A stretch of DNA of 64,000 nt. Origin: Raphanus sativus. Lineage: Eukaryota; Streptophyta; Magnoliopsida; Brassicales; Brassicaceae. The notes below the pieces were generated by a model. It was given only the letters and a program-made list of their open reading frames with translations, was not told the DNA's origin and searched no databases. The translations under genes were made by a program, and so were the position numbers. The DNA is taken from the NCBI RefSeq assembly GCF_000801105.2, contig NC_079517.1, positions 12,028,001-12,092,000 of the forward strand, in the 5' to 3' direction. Of the stretch, positions 1 to 14,190 are shown piece by piece; the stretch's first letter is position 1; each line of letters opens with the position of its first letter.

Positions 1-243
1 TTATGTGTTCAACAAAAAAACTATTTTATAAATAGAGGGAGTATAACATTTTTCGGACGGATGCAACCACAAAACCAAGGCAATATGTTCTTTTGACAAA
101 ATACAGTCTTTTTTTCTTCTTGAAACATGACAAAATATAGTCTTCTTAATCAGCTCAAATGCAGTATAAAGTATTTTTCAAATGTGATTTAAAAAAAGTT
201 AGTTATTTTGGTATTTCCGAGAAATTAGGTGGAGAGGACCTTA
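1..243. repeat. Intergenic AT-rich DNA with the right end of a Stowaway-like MITE
   Basis: The first 41 bases end in AGAGGGAG followed by TA, which matches the right terminus of the Stowaway-like MITEs found intact elsewhere in this window (8772-9003, 36644-36902). The left part of the element lies outside the window. The remaining bases up to 240 show no gene. Confidence 0.5.
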
Positions 244-2090
<1,847 letters not shown>

Positions 2091-2093
2091 TTA

Positions 2094-2499
2094 GTACCTG
2101 ACCGTCTGTCTTTTGTCGAACAAACAAGTTGTGGATGGTAAGCTAATCATTTAACGAATTTAAACACTTCTTCTTATAAATGGTTGTAAGTTGTAAACAT
2201 ATACGTATTTATGGCAAATTAAATCAAATTGTAAGATAGTACCGCTAATGATTAGACATTAGATAACCGTCCAATGTCATATACTTACTTATATACTTAT
2301 GTAGCCATCAAATAGGCCTAATATTTATCAACGGTGACTGTTTTAAAAAAAAAAATCTTCTGTTTCAAGAGTTTTACTGAAGATCTTAAGAAAGTAAAAT
2401 GACACACGCACATATATGCTTATGCATATGTACATGCATTACATGAAACAGACAAGCAACCGGATTTTTGGAATACTAATTACTTCAGATTCCTAATGA
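2094..2499. other. AT-rich intergenic stretch
   Basis: No gene or element terminus was seen between the Harbinger-like element and the Helitron that starts at 2500. Confidence 0.6.
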
Positions 2500-3435
2500 C
2501 TAGATGATAACCCGCGCCATGCGCGGAGTGAGTTTTTTAAAATATGTTGTATTGAAATATTACAATTAGAATGCATCTTGTTATCAATATTTTTTTTTTT
2601 ACATTTGATATGGGGTGGACATTCGGATACCATTTGGTTCAGTTTGATTTGGTTCGGTTCAGTTATATTTCGATTTTTTTGTGAGTTCGATCCGGTTCGG
2701 ATCTACGGGTTCGGTTTGGGTTTGGACTCAGATAACTCATTTTATTTTTAAAAAGTAAAATTCATATATACTTTAAATTTCTCAAAATATAAAAATAAAA
2801 AATTATTTATAACATATAAATGTGTATAATACAAGCTAAAATACTTAAACTTAACATAAAATTTGGTTAGTTTCAATATTCGGATAAGAAATCAATAGAT
2901 ATTTGAAGTATTGGTATTTTGAATATCATTTAACTATTTTAATCATGTATTTTTAACTATTTGTAAATATTTTCAAGTATTTTGGACAACTTAATAACAT
3001 TTTATATATTTTGTATATTCTTTTAGATATTAAATTCTAAAAATAATTAATATATTTAAGTATATAAATCTGGTTTCGATATATTCGATATCCGAAATAT
3101 TTCGTTTTGGATCAGGTTCCGTTCTAAAAAATATCATCTTAATAACATCTTACAATTTTTGGTAATTTATAGACGTTTTAAAAAAATTAAAATATAACAT
3201 ATATGAAAAATCTATTTTTTAAAATATGTTTAAGTGATTTTTTTGATAATATTAATTAAAATAAAATGTAGAGGATACAAATTTTTATCAAATATTTTTT
3301 ATTTGTAATCATTAAAAAGTATAATATATATTTATATGGACCAACATATTTTTCTAAGGATTTCTGAGAATCATTCTAGTGATGACACGTGGCTACAAAA
3401 CATGTTGTAATGTTCCAGGATTAATATACAGGGGA
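2500..3435 (-). mobile_element. Non-autonomous Helitron 1
   Basis: Read on the minus strand, it begins with TC (3435-3434) followed by CCCTGTATATTAATCC. It ends with a GC hairpin CCGCGC/GCGCGG (about 2512-2526), a short AT spacer and CTAG (2503-2500). The flanking bases are A and T, as expected for Helitron insertion between A and T without duplication. The 936-base interior has no Rep/helicase frame. It carries the TTCGGTTC-rich filler common in Brassicaceae Helitrons. Confidence 0.8.
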
Positions 3436-4215
3436 TTAGTCCAGTTATGCTACCTTTTCTGAAGTAGCGCCATAATATTTTACTCAGTATTCTAAAGTAA
3501 AGTACTTTTAAGCTCTAAGCAATATTATTTGGTTGTTTTGAGAATTAATATATTCCTTAGTAGGTTGCAAAGTTATTTAAGAGAAATTAGTAGATTACAT
3601 TAAAACTAGAGTCCTAAATCAAAGCAGAGACAGGCCAGTTGGGATGGTGTTGACGTGTTGTTCATCTAAGTGCACGACAATTGTGCAACTAATCTACTTT
3701 TGTTTTCTCTTGTAAAAGAAATGCATAAAGCTTCGTTATAATAAGTCTTTTTCAACTAATGTAAACTTATAGTTTTCTTAAAGAATTGTCTAAAAATTAT
3801 TAACGGACTAGTACATAGTTGTTGAAATATAACGCATTTTTCTATTATTTTTACGCGTGGTTGTAATTATTGCCTGATATTATTGATTAATATTTTACGA
3901 TGTATGAATATGAATATATATTATGTTCTGGAGACTACATGAAGACTTTGAAGATGTGAACATTATTCATATTTATGAGTAGAAATGGTCTTTAGCAAAA
4001 GCGGAAAGAATCAGAAATTATATTTTTTTTTTCATATATATCAGATATGGTCAGATGGAGGGGTTCTTCCAAAAATCTAATTAAATGGATAGTTGACAAA
4101 AGGAATATGAATATCTATTCCTTCTTGAAATCACAATAGTCTACTGGATTTTATACTGATTTAACATATACATTTTATGGATTTAGAAATATATTACTAT
4201 TTATCTTATATGTCA

Positions 4216-4267
<52 letters not shown>

Positions 4268-5212
4268 CTAATCGTATTTTACACGTATCATCGTATTTAA
4301 TACATACCATCATATAAATAATCACATATATTATATTTTTAAAACTTAATGTAAGATTTAAAAACATAATTAAGTTTGTTTTTAAAATTGATTTTGTATT
4401 TTATTTTTAAAATATATAGAAAACAATTTTTTATAATGGTTATTGGAAAATATTTTAGTAAAAATCAAATTTTGAATATATGTATATTTTGAATCAATTT
4501 GTGATATAAATAAATTTTAAATTATTATTTTGATTTTAAATATGTGTATAAAGTTTAAACTTTGTTTTATGATTATTTTAGACAAAATATATTTTTAAGT
4601 AGTTAGATTGAACTATTTTCGTATATTTTAAAGAGTGCCCAGATAAATAGTTTTTTTATAGTATAATAAAATTTTAATTTTTTTAATAACATAAACCCCA
4701 TACTCTTTTTTCTTAATATAATATCCATATTTCCAAATAACATTATATTTTTATACTAATATTCATGTTTATAAAAATTTCAAAGTTATTTCGGTTTTAA
4801 CAATATAGATTCACTTATGCCCCAATTAAGTAGGATTTAAGGTTGCATATGATCTAAGCATGTCTTAATCATCTCACTAAAGTAAAGATCTAATATGATT
4901 TAACTAACTACCCACTTACCACTATACAAATTTGTTCTCGCACACCTATCATGATACCATCACTATAAGAAGGGGAAGTATCAATATCAATATTTGTATG
5001 TAAAAATACTCAAAACTGACGAAATACTTATTGGGTATATATACCCCTGTATGAGGATATTTTTGAACAATGATTTCGAGTCTCAAGTGATTAAATTGAA
5101 TGGTACAATATATTTTGTTTTTAAAGATGTAATCATGTAAACTTAAGTTTAAAAAAAAAGATGAAAACTTAAAAGGCAAAAAATAAATAAATGAACCACA
5201 AAAAAAGCTTAC
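3436..5212. other. AT-rich intergenic region with an (AT)n tract
   Basis: No gene was seen. An (AT)n microsatellite of about 50 bases lies at 4216-4266. The rest is AT-rich and low in coding signal. Confidence 0.6.
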
Positions 5213-5483
5213 CATATAGGCAAAAGGAAAAAGGCATCCATAGGCGTACTGTGGCGGCTGCTGTAGCGCAGCCTGGTCAAGTATATAAGAGTAAATTTGA
5301 GAGATAACATACAAATTTCCAATACCAATGTGCTAATGCCATCACTCTTTATGTGTTCATGTTAGCTTGACGAGTCATATATTCATGTTACCAACCTGAA
5401 GACCTTTGGAGAAGGCCTGCTTTACATTTATATCGTTTTTCATGGCTCTGAGAAGAAGCCCAATAAACATTTCAGCTTGAAAC
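5213..5483 (-). pseudogene. Relic of a SWA2/NOC1 (CBF/Mak21 family) ribosome-biogenesis gene
   Basis: Two exon-like pieces remain on the minus strand. The first (5483-5396) translates to a segment containing LLLRAMKNDINVKQAFSKGLQ-like sequence. The second (5272-5213) gives AALQQPPQYAYGCLFPFAYM. Between them is an intron-like gap that begins GT and ends in AG (TTGACCAG), and the second piece is followed by GTAAGC. The reading phase is kept across the gap. From memory, this matches the conserved core of Arabidopsis SLOW WALKER2 (At1g72440), a nucleolar NOC1/CEBPZ-type protein needed for 60S ribosome assembly. Only about 50 codons survive, so it cannot be functional. Its place beside PRK8 and EXO70D1 homologues suggests a fractionated syntenic copy rather than a transposed fragment. 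Confidence 0.65.
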
Positions 5484-5780
5484 TTAAGAATGGTAAATTA
5501 TTGAATAGGGTCATGGAAAAAAGATATGGTTCATGCTAGGGCAAGAAATATTAATGTTCTGATCACAATATTAGAAATGTACATACGCCAACACTCTTGA
5601 AACCAATATTGGAATCTACCAAAACTGTAAGGATAATAAGCAATCAAGTGGTGGTAGTCTACCACGCAATCTTTTGGGGCTTGATGTTTATCAACATCGG
5701 TTCTGGATTTGATTCTCTATTAAAATTAAATTATCATTATTTAGTCAGTCTGGGGTTAGAATTCAGCCAAGTGGACCGTG
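5484..5780. other. Intergenic stretch, no feature
   Basis: No gene was seen. It may contain further decayed SWA2 sequence, but I could not recognise any. Confidence 0.5.
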
Positions 5781-5788
5781 GTTAACAT

Positions 5789-7349
5789 CAATGTTCTAAA
5801 ATCAAAAACTAGATACCGACTCGGTGTAGCTATTAGTTGACTAGTTAGATCGGTCGAACCAGATTTTCAATTTTGTAATCATATATATATAATCATATAT
5901 ATTCTATATGAATTTAAAAAAGTAGTTCTACATATGATACATTTTTATTCTCTTTTATTAACTAGAAACATAAACAATGAGGATAATCTGCAAAATACTC
6001 TATTTAAGATTTGAAATTTGAAAAATACACTGCTTTAATTTTATTTTTGAAAACTACACTTTTTAATATGAATATACTTTTTACCCAAATTAGATATTTT
6101 AATAATTAAGATATAAATTCAAAATTAATAAAAATATTATATTATTTATGTTTAAGATAAATATGTGTTTTAAGATAAATATGTTATTTTACCACTTAAA
6201 ATTTTACAATAAATTGATTATAAAATAAATAAATTATGATTTGTGTTGACTTTATCGTGAAGTTTATATAGATTTTAATTTATTTTGTTAACTTTGTATA
6301 AACAGGTCACATTGCATCATCTACAAAACTTCCATTCTTCCTTGAAGTCATCATCTACTGGGACCAAGTAAATTCTAATATGATGTATTTCACATATGTG
6401 TTTATTTTGTTTTACTTTGAATATGAAAAAAGAAGAGCACTAATTATCACTTTGGCTTGTGTATTTTACAAATTTTTTTTATTTATGTTCTTTATATAGA
6501 GATGGAGTACTAGGTTCAAAAAGAAAGTATTAGAAAAAGAAAAACACAGAAAAACCAAACACATAACAACAATTTAAAGTCACAGAAACCAAATGGTGTT
6601 GCTTGCATTGAAGTTTTATACAAAGATTACTTTTATGTGCATATGAAAGAGTTGGAAGAAAGTCTGTTTAAAATAGAGGATTCACAAAGCTGAGTTCCGA
6701 AATTTCAAGCCTCCTAAAAACTAAATTAAATCATCTTGACAAAAATATATTAGGAATTGAGAAATATTAAGATTGGACAATTTGATAAATTTATAAATAA
6801 ATAAGTGTACTTTTCAAAACCTTAAACAAGGGTGTATTTTTCAAATTATAATCTTATTGGAGTGCATTTCTCCAAATTTTCCCTAAACGATAATCATAAA
6901 TTTAGGTATGTATACAGTAAACAAGTGAATACTATATCAACTGAAATTGATAAAAACCAAATGATACCATTCAAATTACCTTATTTATTTATTTATTTAT
7001 TTTTACAGGTAAATTCTTAAATTTTATATATGACAAAATCAAAATAGTATATGAGAGTCGAAAAGTAAAATTTTATATTCTTTCTTAAGAAAATATAATC
7101 AAATAGAAAACAGTAAAATAGTGATAATCAAAGATTATTTATGAAATATTAAATTTTAATAATAATTGAAAACCCATTAATTATATGTTTATTTTTCGGA
7201 AACGGTTTTTGAATTTGATTCGGATCACTGGTTTTACCGGCTTTTAACTAATTTTACAGGAGTTTTCTCAAATCTGAGTTTTAAACCAAACTCGACTTCT
7301 TCAACGAGTCAGGTTCAGAATGTCGGTCCAATCCGGTTTTAAAACACTG
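5789..7349. mobile_element. Non-autonomous hAT element
   Basis: A perfect eight-base target duplication, GTTAACAT, lies on each side (5781-5788 and 7350-7357), the length expected for hAT transposons. The termini are inverted and related: CAATGTTCTAAAATC on the left, and CAGTGTTTTAAAACC on the right read on the other strand. The 1.56-kb interior is AT-rich with no transposase frame, so it would depend on an element elsewhere. Confidence 0.8.
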
Positions 7350-7410
7350 GTTAACATGGTGGACCATAACAGATTATTAGTTTACTTTATAACATGGTTT
7401 GCAAATTTTT

Positions 7411-7440
7411 ACACACACACACACACATATATATATATAT
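7411..7440. repeat. Compound (CA)n(TA)n microsatellite
   Basis: ACACACAC runs directly into ATATATAT. It lies in the short gap between the hAT element and Helitron 2. Confidence 0.9.
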
Positions 7441-7521
7441 CTGAAACCATACCCCCCTCCTCTCCGGAATCTCACCTCTTAACTCTTTGTTTTTGTCAAG
7501 AATCTCACCCTTAATTATAAA

Positions 7522-8733
7522 CTAGATTTTGACCCGCGTTAAAACACGGAATATGTTTTTAATACAATAGAAAAATAAAATGATACAACTTATAAAAGAA
7601 TCTTATCAAAATTTTCAAAGTTGGAAAAAAAAATCTTATCAAAATTTTCAAAGTTGGGATTAATCTTAACAAAAAACCAAAAAATGTGTATATCTGAATT
7701 CGAAGCAGAACTGATAAGATATCTGAACAGATAAAAAAAATGTGTATATAAAAAATCGGATCTGAACCCGAACCAAATCTAATATTTCGTATATCCGAAT
7801 ATACTTGAACAACAATTATATACTTAAATTTATTAATTATTTTAGATCAAATATTCTAAAAATATTTAAGATACTCAAAATATTCATAATTATTCAAAAT
7901 ATTTGTAATATATCTAAAAGTAAACATCCATTAATATTCAAATATACTCAGAACACTAAAAATACCATAAATATATATATTAGTTCTCTATCCAAGTAGG
8001 TAAGAATAACATTTCATTTTATTTTAGATTTTTTATCATACGTTTTAAATTAATATGTTGCATACTTTTGGACTTCAAGGTATATTGAGAATATAAATTT
8101 GTTTATATAATGTATATAAAAACTGAACCCAAAAGATCTGTATTTTTATGTAATTGATATTTGAATACAATCTGAACCCGTAAAGATCTTAACCGAACCC
8201 GAATCAAAATTTATAGATAACGAAATAAGGTTTAAATCACTAACCCTAAAATTCAAAACCCTAAATAGACCCAAACCGAATATTTAAACAGATTCCTAAA
8301 TTTCAAATATATCCGAATCAAACCTGAAGAAATATTTGAATGCTCACACTTAAATTTCTTAGTGATTATGTTAACATTACTAAAAAGTTGTTTTGAATAT
8401 ATAGTTAAGATCTGAAATATTATCATATGAATTTCATATTTTTATATTATATTAGTAGCATGTAATTGTTTTTGTTTAAATTGTAGGTTATTCCATGGAA
8501 TATTCATTTTAGATCATGATGCACCTAATAGCATGTATCGTATGAAGTTCATTTTAGAAGTCATGTTTTAATATTCCATGATGCACCTAATATATAGTAA
8601 AGCTGTTACAGATATAGGCTTTAATTTATTTATAATATTTTAAATATGGTTATATGTTTTGTTGGACCATTTAAATTTTAAATGACAACCTTTATCAGTA
8701 GATAAAAATAGGACTCTGTTTTAATAGATTAGA
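7522..8733 (-). mobile_element. Non-autonomous Helitron 2
   Basis: On the minus strand it starts TCTAATCTATTAAAACAGAG at 8733 and ends with an imperfect hairpin (CCGTGTT/AACGCGG type, about 7532-7549), a spacer and CTAG at 7525-7522. The flanks are A and T. The 1.2-kb interior lacks a Rep/helicase gene. A 26-base direct repeat split by seven A residues lies inside (7599-7657). Confidence 0.78.
7599..7657. repeat. 26-base direct repeat around a seven-A insert
   Basis: Identical 26-base copies at 7599-7624 and 7632-7657 enclose AAAAAAA. This has the shape of a target duplication around a bare poly(A) insertion and belongs to the series of micro-insertions described in the findings. Confidence 0.75.
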
Positions 8734-8771
8734 TCCTAAATTTATATTAGTTAATTCTATCAATATAAATA

Positions 8772-9003
8772 CTCTCTCCGTTTCAATATAGTTGATGTTT
8801 TAGAAGGATAATTTTGTTTTGAGATTTTAAGGTTAACTTTAACTTTATTGGAAACTGTTCAACCATTAGATTTCATTGTCTTTTTTATTATTGGTTAATT
8901 GATTCTAAAATAATTTTTTAAAATAATTTTTTTTAGAAAAATCTAATTTTCTTAATCTTTGTGCACTAAGTCAAAAACATCAAGTATTATGAAACAGAGG
9001 GAG
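8772..9003. mobile_element. Stowaway-like MITE (Tc1/mariner type)
   Basis: The terminal inverted repeats are CTCTCTCCGTTTCA on the left and TGAAACAGAGGGAG on the right, flanked by TA (8770-8771 and 9004-9005). The element is 232 bases long and non-coding, and it sits about 390 bases upstream of the PRK8-like start codon. Confidence 0.85.
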
Positions 9004-9005
9004 TA

Positions 9006-9390
9006 TATATTTACCTTTTAATAAAACATTTTACCATTTTACTCCTAGAGAGTTATTTTGTGAAATTAAATTAAAACAATGGTTATCATGGAATTTCTCA
9101 AAAAGTTATCAAATACATTGTGTAAAACTGCATTAATGAACACTTCCCACCAAAAAAATGTAATTCTACTCCAGTTTAGGCTTCGACTCAAATTAACAAC
9201 ACTTAATAATAGCTTTAGCTTTTCTCAATCTTGACTGTTTCAACGAACATTCTCGCCATAAGCTCCGAACTATCTCTCATCCAATGGACCACAAACGCCA
9301 AAGAAAAACAGAGACACAGCGAGAAACAAGACAGGAACAAAGAAAATTAGAAACAAAAAAAAAACACAAGGTTCTTGAAAACAAGAGTAA
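9006..9390 (+). promoter_or_regulatory. Upstream region of the PRK8-like gene
   Basis: This is the only space between a MITE and the start codon, so the core promoter and 5' leader must lie here or inside the MITE. The last 100 bases are purine-rich (AAGAAAA-type), consistent with a leader. I could not define a TATA box with confidence. Confidence 0.4.
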
Positions 9391-11541
9391 ATGGCCATGG
9401 CCTGGCTAATATGGCCGTTCCTACTATTCCTAACAGCACTTCCTGCAAATTCGATAACTGAATCAGAATCATTATTGAAGTTCAAGCAGTCATTAACCTA
9501 CGCCCCGCCTCTCGATTCTTGGACACCAGATTCAGTTCCTTGTGGAGGACTGCAACCATGGGTCGGAATACTATGCAACAAACACTCAGTCTTTGGTCTC
9601 AGGCTCGAACAGATGGGTCTCTCAGGAACCATCGACGTTGCCTCCTTAATGACCTTACCAGCGTTACGCACCATAAGCATAATGAACAACTCTTTCTCAG
9701 GTGACATACCCGAGTTTAACCGGTTGACCGGTCTGAAATTTATTTATTTATCAGGCAACCGCTTCTCTGGTAACATCCCTTCCAACTATTTCTCAACGAT
9801 GGTTTCTCTGAAGAAAGCTTGGCTCTCAAACAACGAGTTCTCTGGCTTCATTCCTCTCTCTTTGGCCACCAAGTTGCCTAATCTAATAGCGTTACACCTC
9901 GAAAACAATCAGTTCATTGGGAATATACCGAACTTCACGCAACGGAGTTTAGTTGATGTTGATTTCTCAAACAACCGACTATCCGGAGCGATACCATCAG
10001 GTTTATTGATATTCGACGTGGAGATTTTCGCGGGGAATCCTGGCCTTTGCGGTAAGAAGCTAGCAACTACATGCACGCAGCCGAGAGATGCGACTGCATC
10101 AGTTTTAGTAGAAGGGAGAATGAAAGATGCGTATAAGACCAAGTACTATATAGCATTTGGTACACTAGGGATACTTTTCGTGGTTACCATCATCTCCTTG
10201 TTCTTCAAGAAGAAGAAAAAAAAGAGAAGAAGGAGGAAGAGGACGCGTCATGCCTCTGAACAAGACAGCAATGACGACCAACAAATCCAGGTTAGTCCAC
10301 ATCATATTCTTCACTTCAAGAGAGTCGGTTTTGAGATTTATGGGACATATATTTATTAATCAATTTAAGTATCAAATGATTTATCATATTATCCATTTAA
10401 ATGATTGTTTCATCTGGTTATGCCTAAAACGGATCCGGTGTTAAAGGGAGTTTTTAAGTTATAAAGCACAACTTCTTGGTGTGGTTGACAGATAACTGTT
10501 GACGGATCAAGAACTGGTGGCTCGAGGCAGAGTAAGAGCAGTCGCTCTGGAGAGCTGGCTGATAGATCAACAGGTATGACGAGGACGACGGCGGATTTGG
10601 TGATGGTGAACAAAGAAAAGGGTGTATTCGGTTTATCAGACTTGATGATAGCATCGGCTAACGTTCTCGGAAACTCCGGCGGTGGTGGCAGCAGGCCTAG
10701 CAGCGGCGGAAACGTGGGATCTGCATACAAAGCAGCGATCTCTAACGGCGTGACTGTGGTGGTGAAGCGTGTGACAGTGATGAATCAAGTGAGCATAGAC
10801 GTGTTCGACAAGGAAGTTAGAAACTTAGGTAGCTTGCGACACAAGAATGTATTAACACCTCTTGCTTACCATTTCCGACAAGACGAGAAACTGCTTGTGT
10901 TCGAATACGTCCCCAACTTGAGTCTGCTTCACCGGTTACACGGCGATCACGGCGAGGCTTCTCGGTTATTAGACTGGCCTTCACGGTTTAAAATCATCCT
11001 AGGAATCGCGAGAGGGATGTGTTACCTCCACAAGGAGTTAGGGTTTCTAAGCTTACCTCACGGAAACCTAAAGTCGAGTAATATATTTCTTGGCGAAGAC
11101 GACGAGCCACTCGTCTCCGAGTTCGGACTACAAAGACTGATTAACCTCGACGATCAAGTTCAATCTCTAGTAGCGTATAACTCTCCCGATGAGACCGTCT
11201 CTGCTAAGTCTGATGTGTTTAGTTTCGGGGTCGTGGTCTTAGAGATTCTCACAGGGAAGTTCCCGTCGCAGTACGCCGGAATAAATCGAGCTGGCGGGAC
11301 GAATGTGGTGGAGTGGATTGGCTCCGCCGTGGAGAAAGGTGAGTGGATGGATCTGCTTCATCATACGGTCGTAGCCGCCGCTGCTGATGATGAAACGTCG
11401 TCGGATGAGATAGAGAATGTTTTACGGATTGGTGTGAGGTGTACCGGAGAAGATCCAGATCGGCGACCGAGTATGAGTGAAGTAGTCGATGAACTCACGA
11501 TGGAAGATTCAAGCGACGACTTCATCACCATAGAAACTTAA
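9391..11541 (+). CDS. PRK8: LRR receptor-like atypical kinase, PRK8-like
   Basis: The coding sequence joins 9391-10290 and 10492-11541 across one phase-0 intron (GT at 10291, AG at 10490-10491), giving 649 residues. A signal peptide (about 1-22) is followed by an LRR N-terminal cap with Cys 51 and Cys 62. Five or so leucine-rich repeats end at the NPGLCGK segment (about 216-222). Next come a membrane span (253-272), a strongly basic stretch (273-287) and a kinase-like domain (about 345-635). The lysine of the ATP site is present (VVVKRV, Lys 392). The HRD motif is HGN (490-492) and DFG is SEFG (519-522), so catalysis is unlikely. Layout and order of neighbours match Arabidopsis pollen receptor-like kinase 8 (At1g72460). 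The PRK family signals at the pollen-tube plasma membrane, partly through ROP-GEFs; that role is inferred here. The second exon alone is open from an internal Met, but the splice sites and phase support the joined model. Confidence 0.9.
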
Positions 11542-12318
11542 TTAGCTTCACTTTTTCTTTTTAAGATTTTATTGAGTTCCAACCGTTAGATTCGTGCAGA
11601 TTCACCATTTTGTATTAATTTATGATTTTTTCCTTTTTATATTTGTAAATGATTCAAAAATCAGTGGAGGTGAGAATACATAGGTTTGTTTTTAACGTTT
11701 GGGGGAATAGATTGTTTTCGCAATTTTATTACCACGTGCAAACTTTGGTCTTAGAGATGTGGAAGATGTTAACATGATATACAAGGAGAACTCTAGCTTT
11801 ACCATGTTGATGTAAATGGAATCAAAGTTGGGCATAACCTACTTTTAAGACCACACTAAAGCAACAACTATTTGAGGAAATCACGAATAAGCTGCCTTTG
11901 ATTTGAAGCAGTCAAAAAGACGTTTTGTGTGCTAGTCCTAATGGTGTGAATACTGCTTTGGCAAGATGCGAGAGCATATGTAAGGTCAATGGCTAAGAAA
12001 GGAACCAGCACGAGAAGCCCCATGAGTTCTGTTTATTATATATTGATGCTTAATTAAGAAGGGTAAGAGAGGGAGTTAAAAGAATCATTGGTTATAGGAT
12101 TGATAGAAAGCTAAAGAGTTAATAATAGCATTGAGAGTATAAGCTTTGTAAACAGCTAGTACTCATAAGGTAGAAGTTTTAAGTATAATGCTAGTGAAAG
12201 GCATTAGTGTAGAATATTTGTAATTTCTTCTTGTAAACTATGTTACGATTACAAATCTAGTTTCTTCCGGATCCTGGGTTACCAGTTCAATCAAATGTAG
12301 CTTCCTCATTAATATGAA
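11542..12318. other. 3' region of the PRK8-like gene and spacer
   Basis: A T-rich 3' untranslated region probably occupies the first 100-200 bases. No other gene was seen before Helitron 3. Confidence 0.5.
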
Positions 12319-13376
12319 CTAGATCTTGACCCGTGCGACTGCACGGGTATTAATTTTCATTTTAGTTTTTATTTATTTATACTAAATAGTATATTTATAA
12401 TATTTAATCGTTTTATATTGATTAAGTTAGGGATAAGTATTTGGGTATCCACTCGAATTCAGTTAAAATTTATTCGGGTTTGAGATTTTCGAGTTTAAAA
12501 ATTCTACCTCTATTCGGGTATTTATAAACTTTGGTTCTGGTTTGATTTAGATCTTTGCGGATTTGATAACCCGTTTAAATTATTTTTAAACTTTTGAAAT
12601 TTATATATCTTTAAATATACTTAAATCTAAAAAACTAACATGTAAATTTGAGTAATGTAAGCTAAAGTACCTAAATTAAAAATTAAAATAAATTTAACTT
12701 GAATATTTGGATGAAGAATAAATAATATATATATATATATTATATATATATTTTAAGTATTTTTGGTGTTTTGATTATTGTTTATCTACTTTAGATGTTT
12801 ACTTTTGACTATTTTTTATATTTTAATCAACTTAAAAATAGTTGGATATTAACTCGAAAATAGCTAACATATTGAAGTATATAAATATGATTTAAATACA
12901 TTCGGATATCCATAATATTTCGTTCGAATAAAGATTTAGTTATGGTTCTCTAGATACCAAAATGGTAAATCCGTTTGGATATTATCTAGTTTCGGTTTTA
13001 AATTTCGTAATACTTTTTCGTTCAGATTTGTTCAATGAAGAGTTGATATTATAATTTCCATGAATTGTTTGTCCAATAAAAATGTATTTTTTTTGAATTT
13101 GACATTGTTTTAATTGAGAAGTTAATGAAATATATTTAATTCAAATTTAATTTTAGAAAACACATTAATGTAAGTGGAAAAGACAAATCATTAAAATAGG
13201 AAATATAATTTAATTGTGTATTTAATTCAAATTTAATTTTGGAAAACACATTAATTAAAGTGGAAAATACAACATTAAAATAGGAAACATTATTTAATGT
13301 CAGTGGCATGGAAGTGTAAATAACACTGAAAACTAAGGGGTATTTTATATGTGTACTTCTCTTTTAATAATATAGA
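12319..13376 (-). mobile_element. Non-autonomous Helitron 3
   Basis: This is the clearest Helitron here. On the minus strand it begins TCTATATTATTAAAAGAGAA at 13376. It ends with a perfect stem CCCGTGC/GCACGGG (12330-12347), then TCAAGAT and CTAG (12322-12319). The flanking bases are A and T, with no duplication. It is 1058 bases long with no Rep/helicase frame. The interior includes a diverged direct repeat near 13130-13290 (units beginning TTAATTCAAATTTAATTTT). Confidence 0.88.
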
Positions 13377-14157
13377 TGAAGATAAGTTTTACAGTGTACT
13401 CCTTTTTTCTTGTTTTGCATTTCTTATTGCAAAGCTTCCATTTTTCAGTCTTCATTTTCTCTTCATTACTCTGTTCTTGAGTAAACCGTTTTGTCAAACC
13501 TTCATCATCTCTTGTGTGGTGTATTTTTTATTCTCCGAGGGAAACTCGCCGTCTTCACATTAGCGCGCGCGCACACACACACAAAATCACTAACGATATA
13601 ATTATCAAAGAAAGTCACAAATAACGATTCAGTGGTAACCATCTAATCCTAGTTCTATTATCGGTTTCCGAAATATAAGAACTGTTAGAATATTTATGAA
13701 TATCAGCTTCATTTATATCGGCTTTGGGTCTTAGATTCCCATGGTTTTAGTCTCATGTTACAATACAAACGTCCATGCTGTAAACGTCCATGAGACAAAC
13801 AATATCACACGCACAAAAAAGTTATTAGAAATAACTATCAACGAAATTCACAAATTACGTCGAATACCAGGTTTTGTCGTCCAATAATATGCCTATATCA
13901 CGTGTTTGTGTATACATACGTACGTGAAGAAATATTGAAATTGTATGACAGCTAAGCACAGCTGGAGATTAACGGATCGTGAAATTATTATCGGTTTTTC
14001 TTTTTCTCTTCCTCCCTATGAATAATTTAATTATTGCCAGGATTTATAGACAACAAAATACCCATCCCTGCATTTGATTATTAATCACTCATCTTCTAGC
14101 TAGGAAAAGAAAATAATATGAGCACAAATAAATTATATTATTTTGTTACTATAATTA
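13377..14157. other. Intergenic stretch
   Basis: No gene was seen. A short GC/CA dinucleotide run lies at 13564-13583. Confidence 0.5.
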
Positions 14158-14190
14158 CTAGGTAAGGAACCCGTACGATATCGCACGGGA
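14158..14190 (-). mobile_element. Helitron 3' terminus without an identified partner end
   Basis: CTAG (14158-14161) precedes a hairpin-forming run CCCGTACGATATCGCACGGG, with A just outside. This matches the 3' end of the other minus-strand Helitrons. I found no convincing TC-type 5' end to the right, so the element is either truncated or longer than I could follow. Confidence 0.6.

Noticed and set aside
4949..5314. 121-codon minus-strand frame as a gene
   Set aside because: Only its part at 5213-5272 is exon-like (SWA2 relic); the rest is intron or AT-rich read-through.
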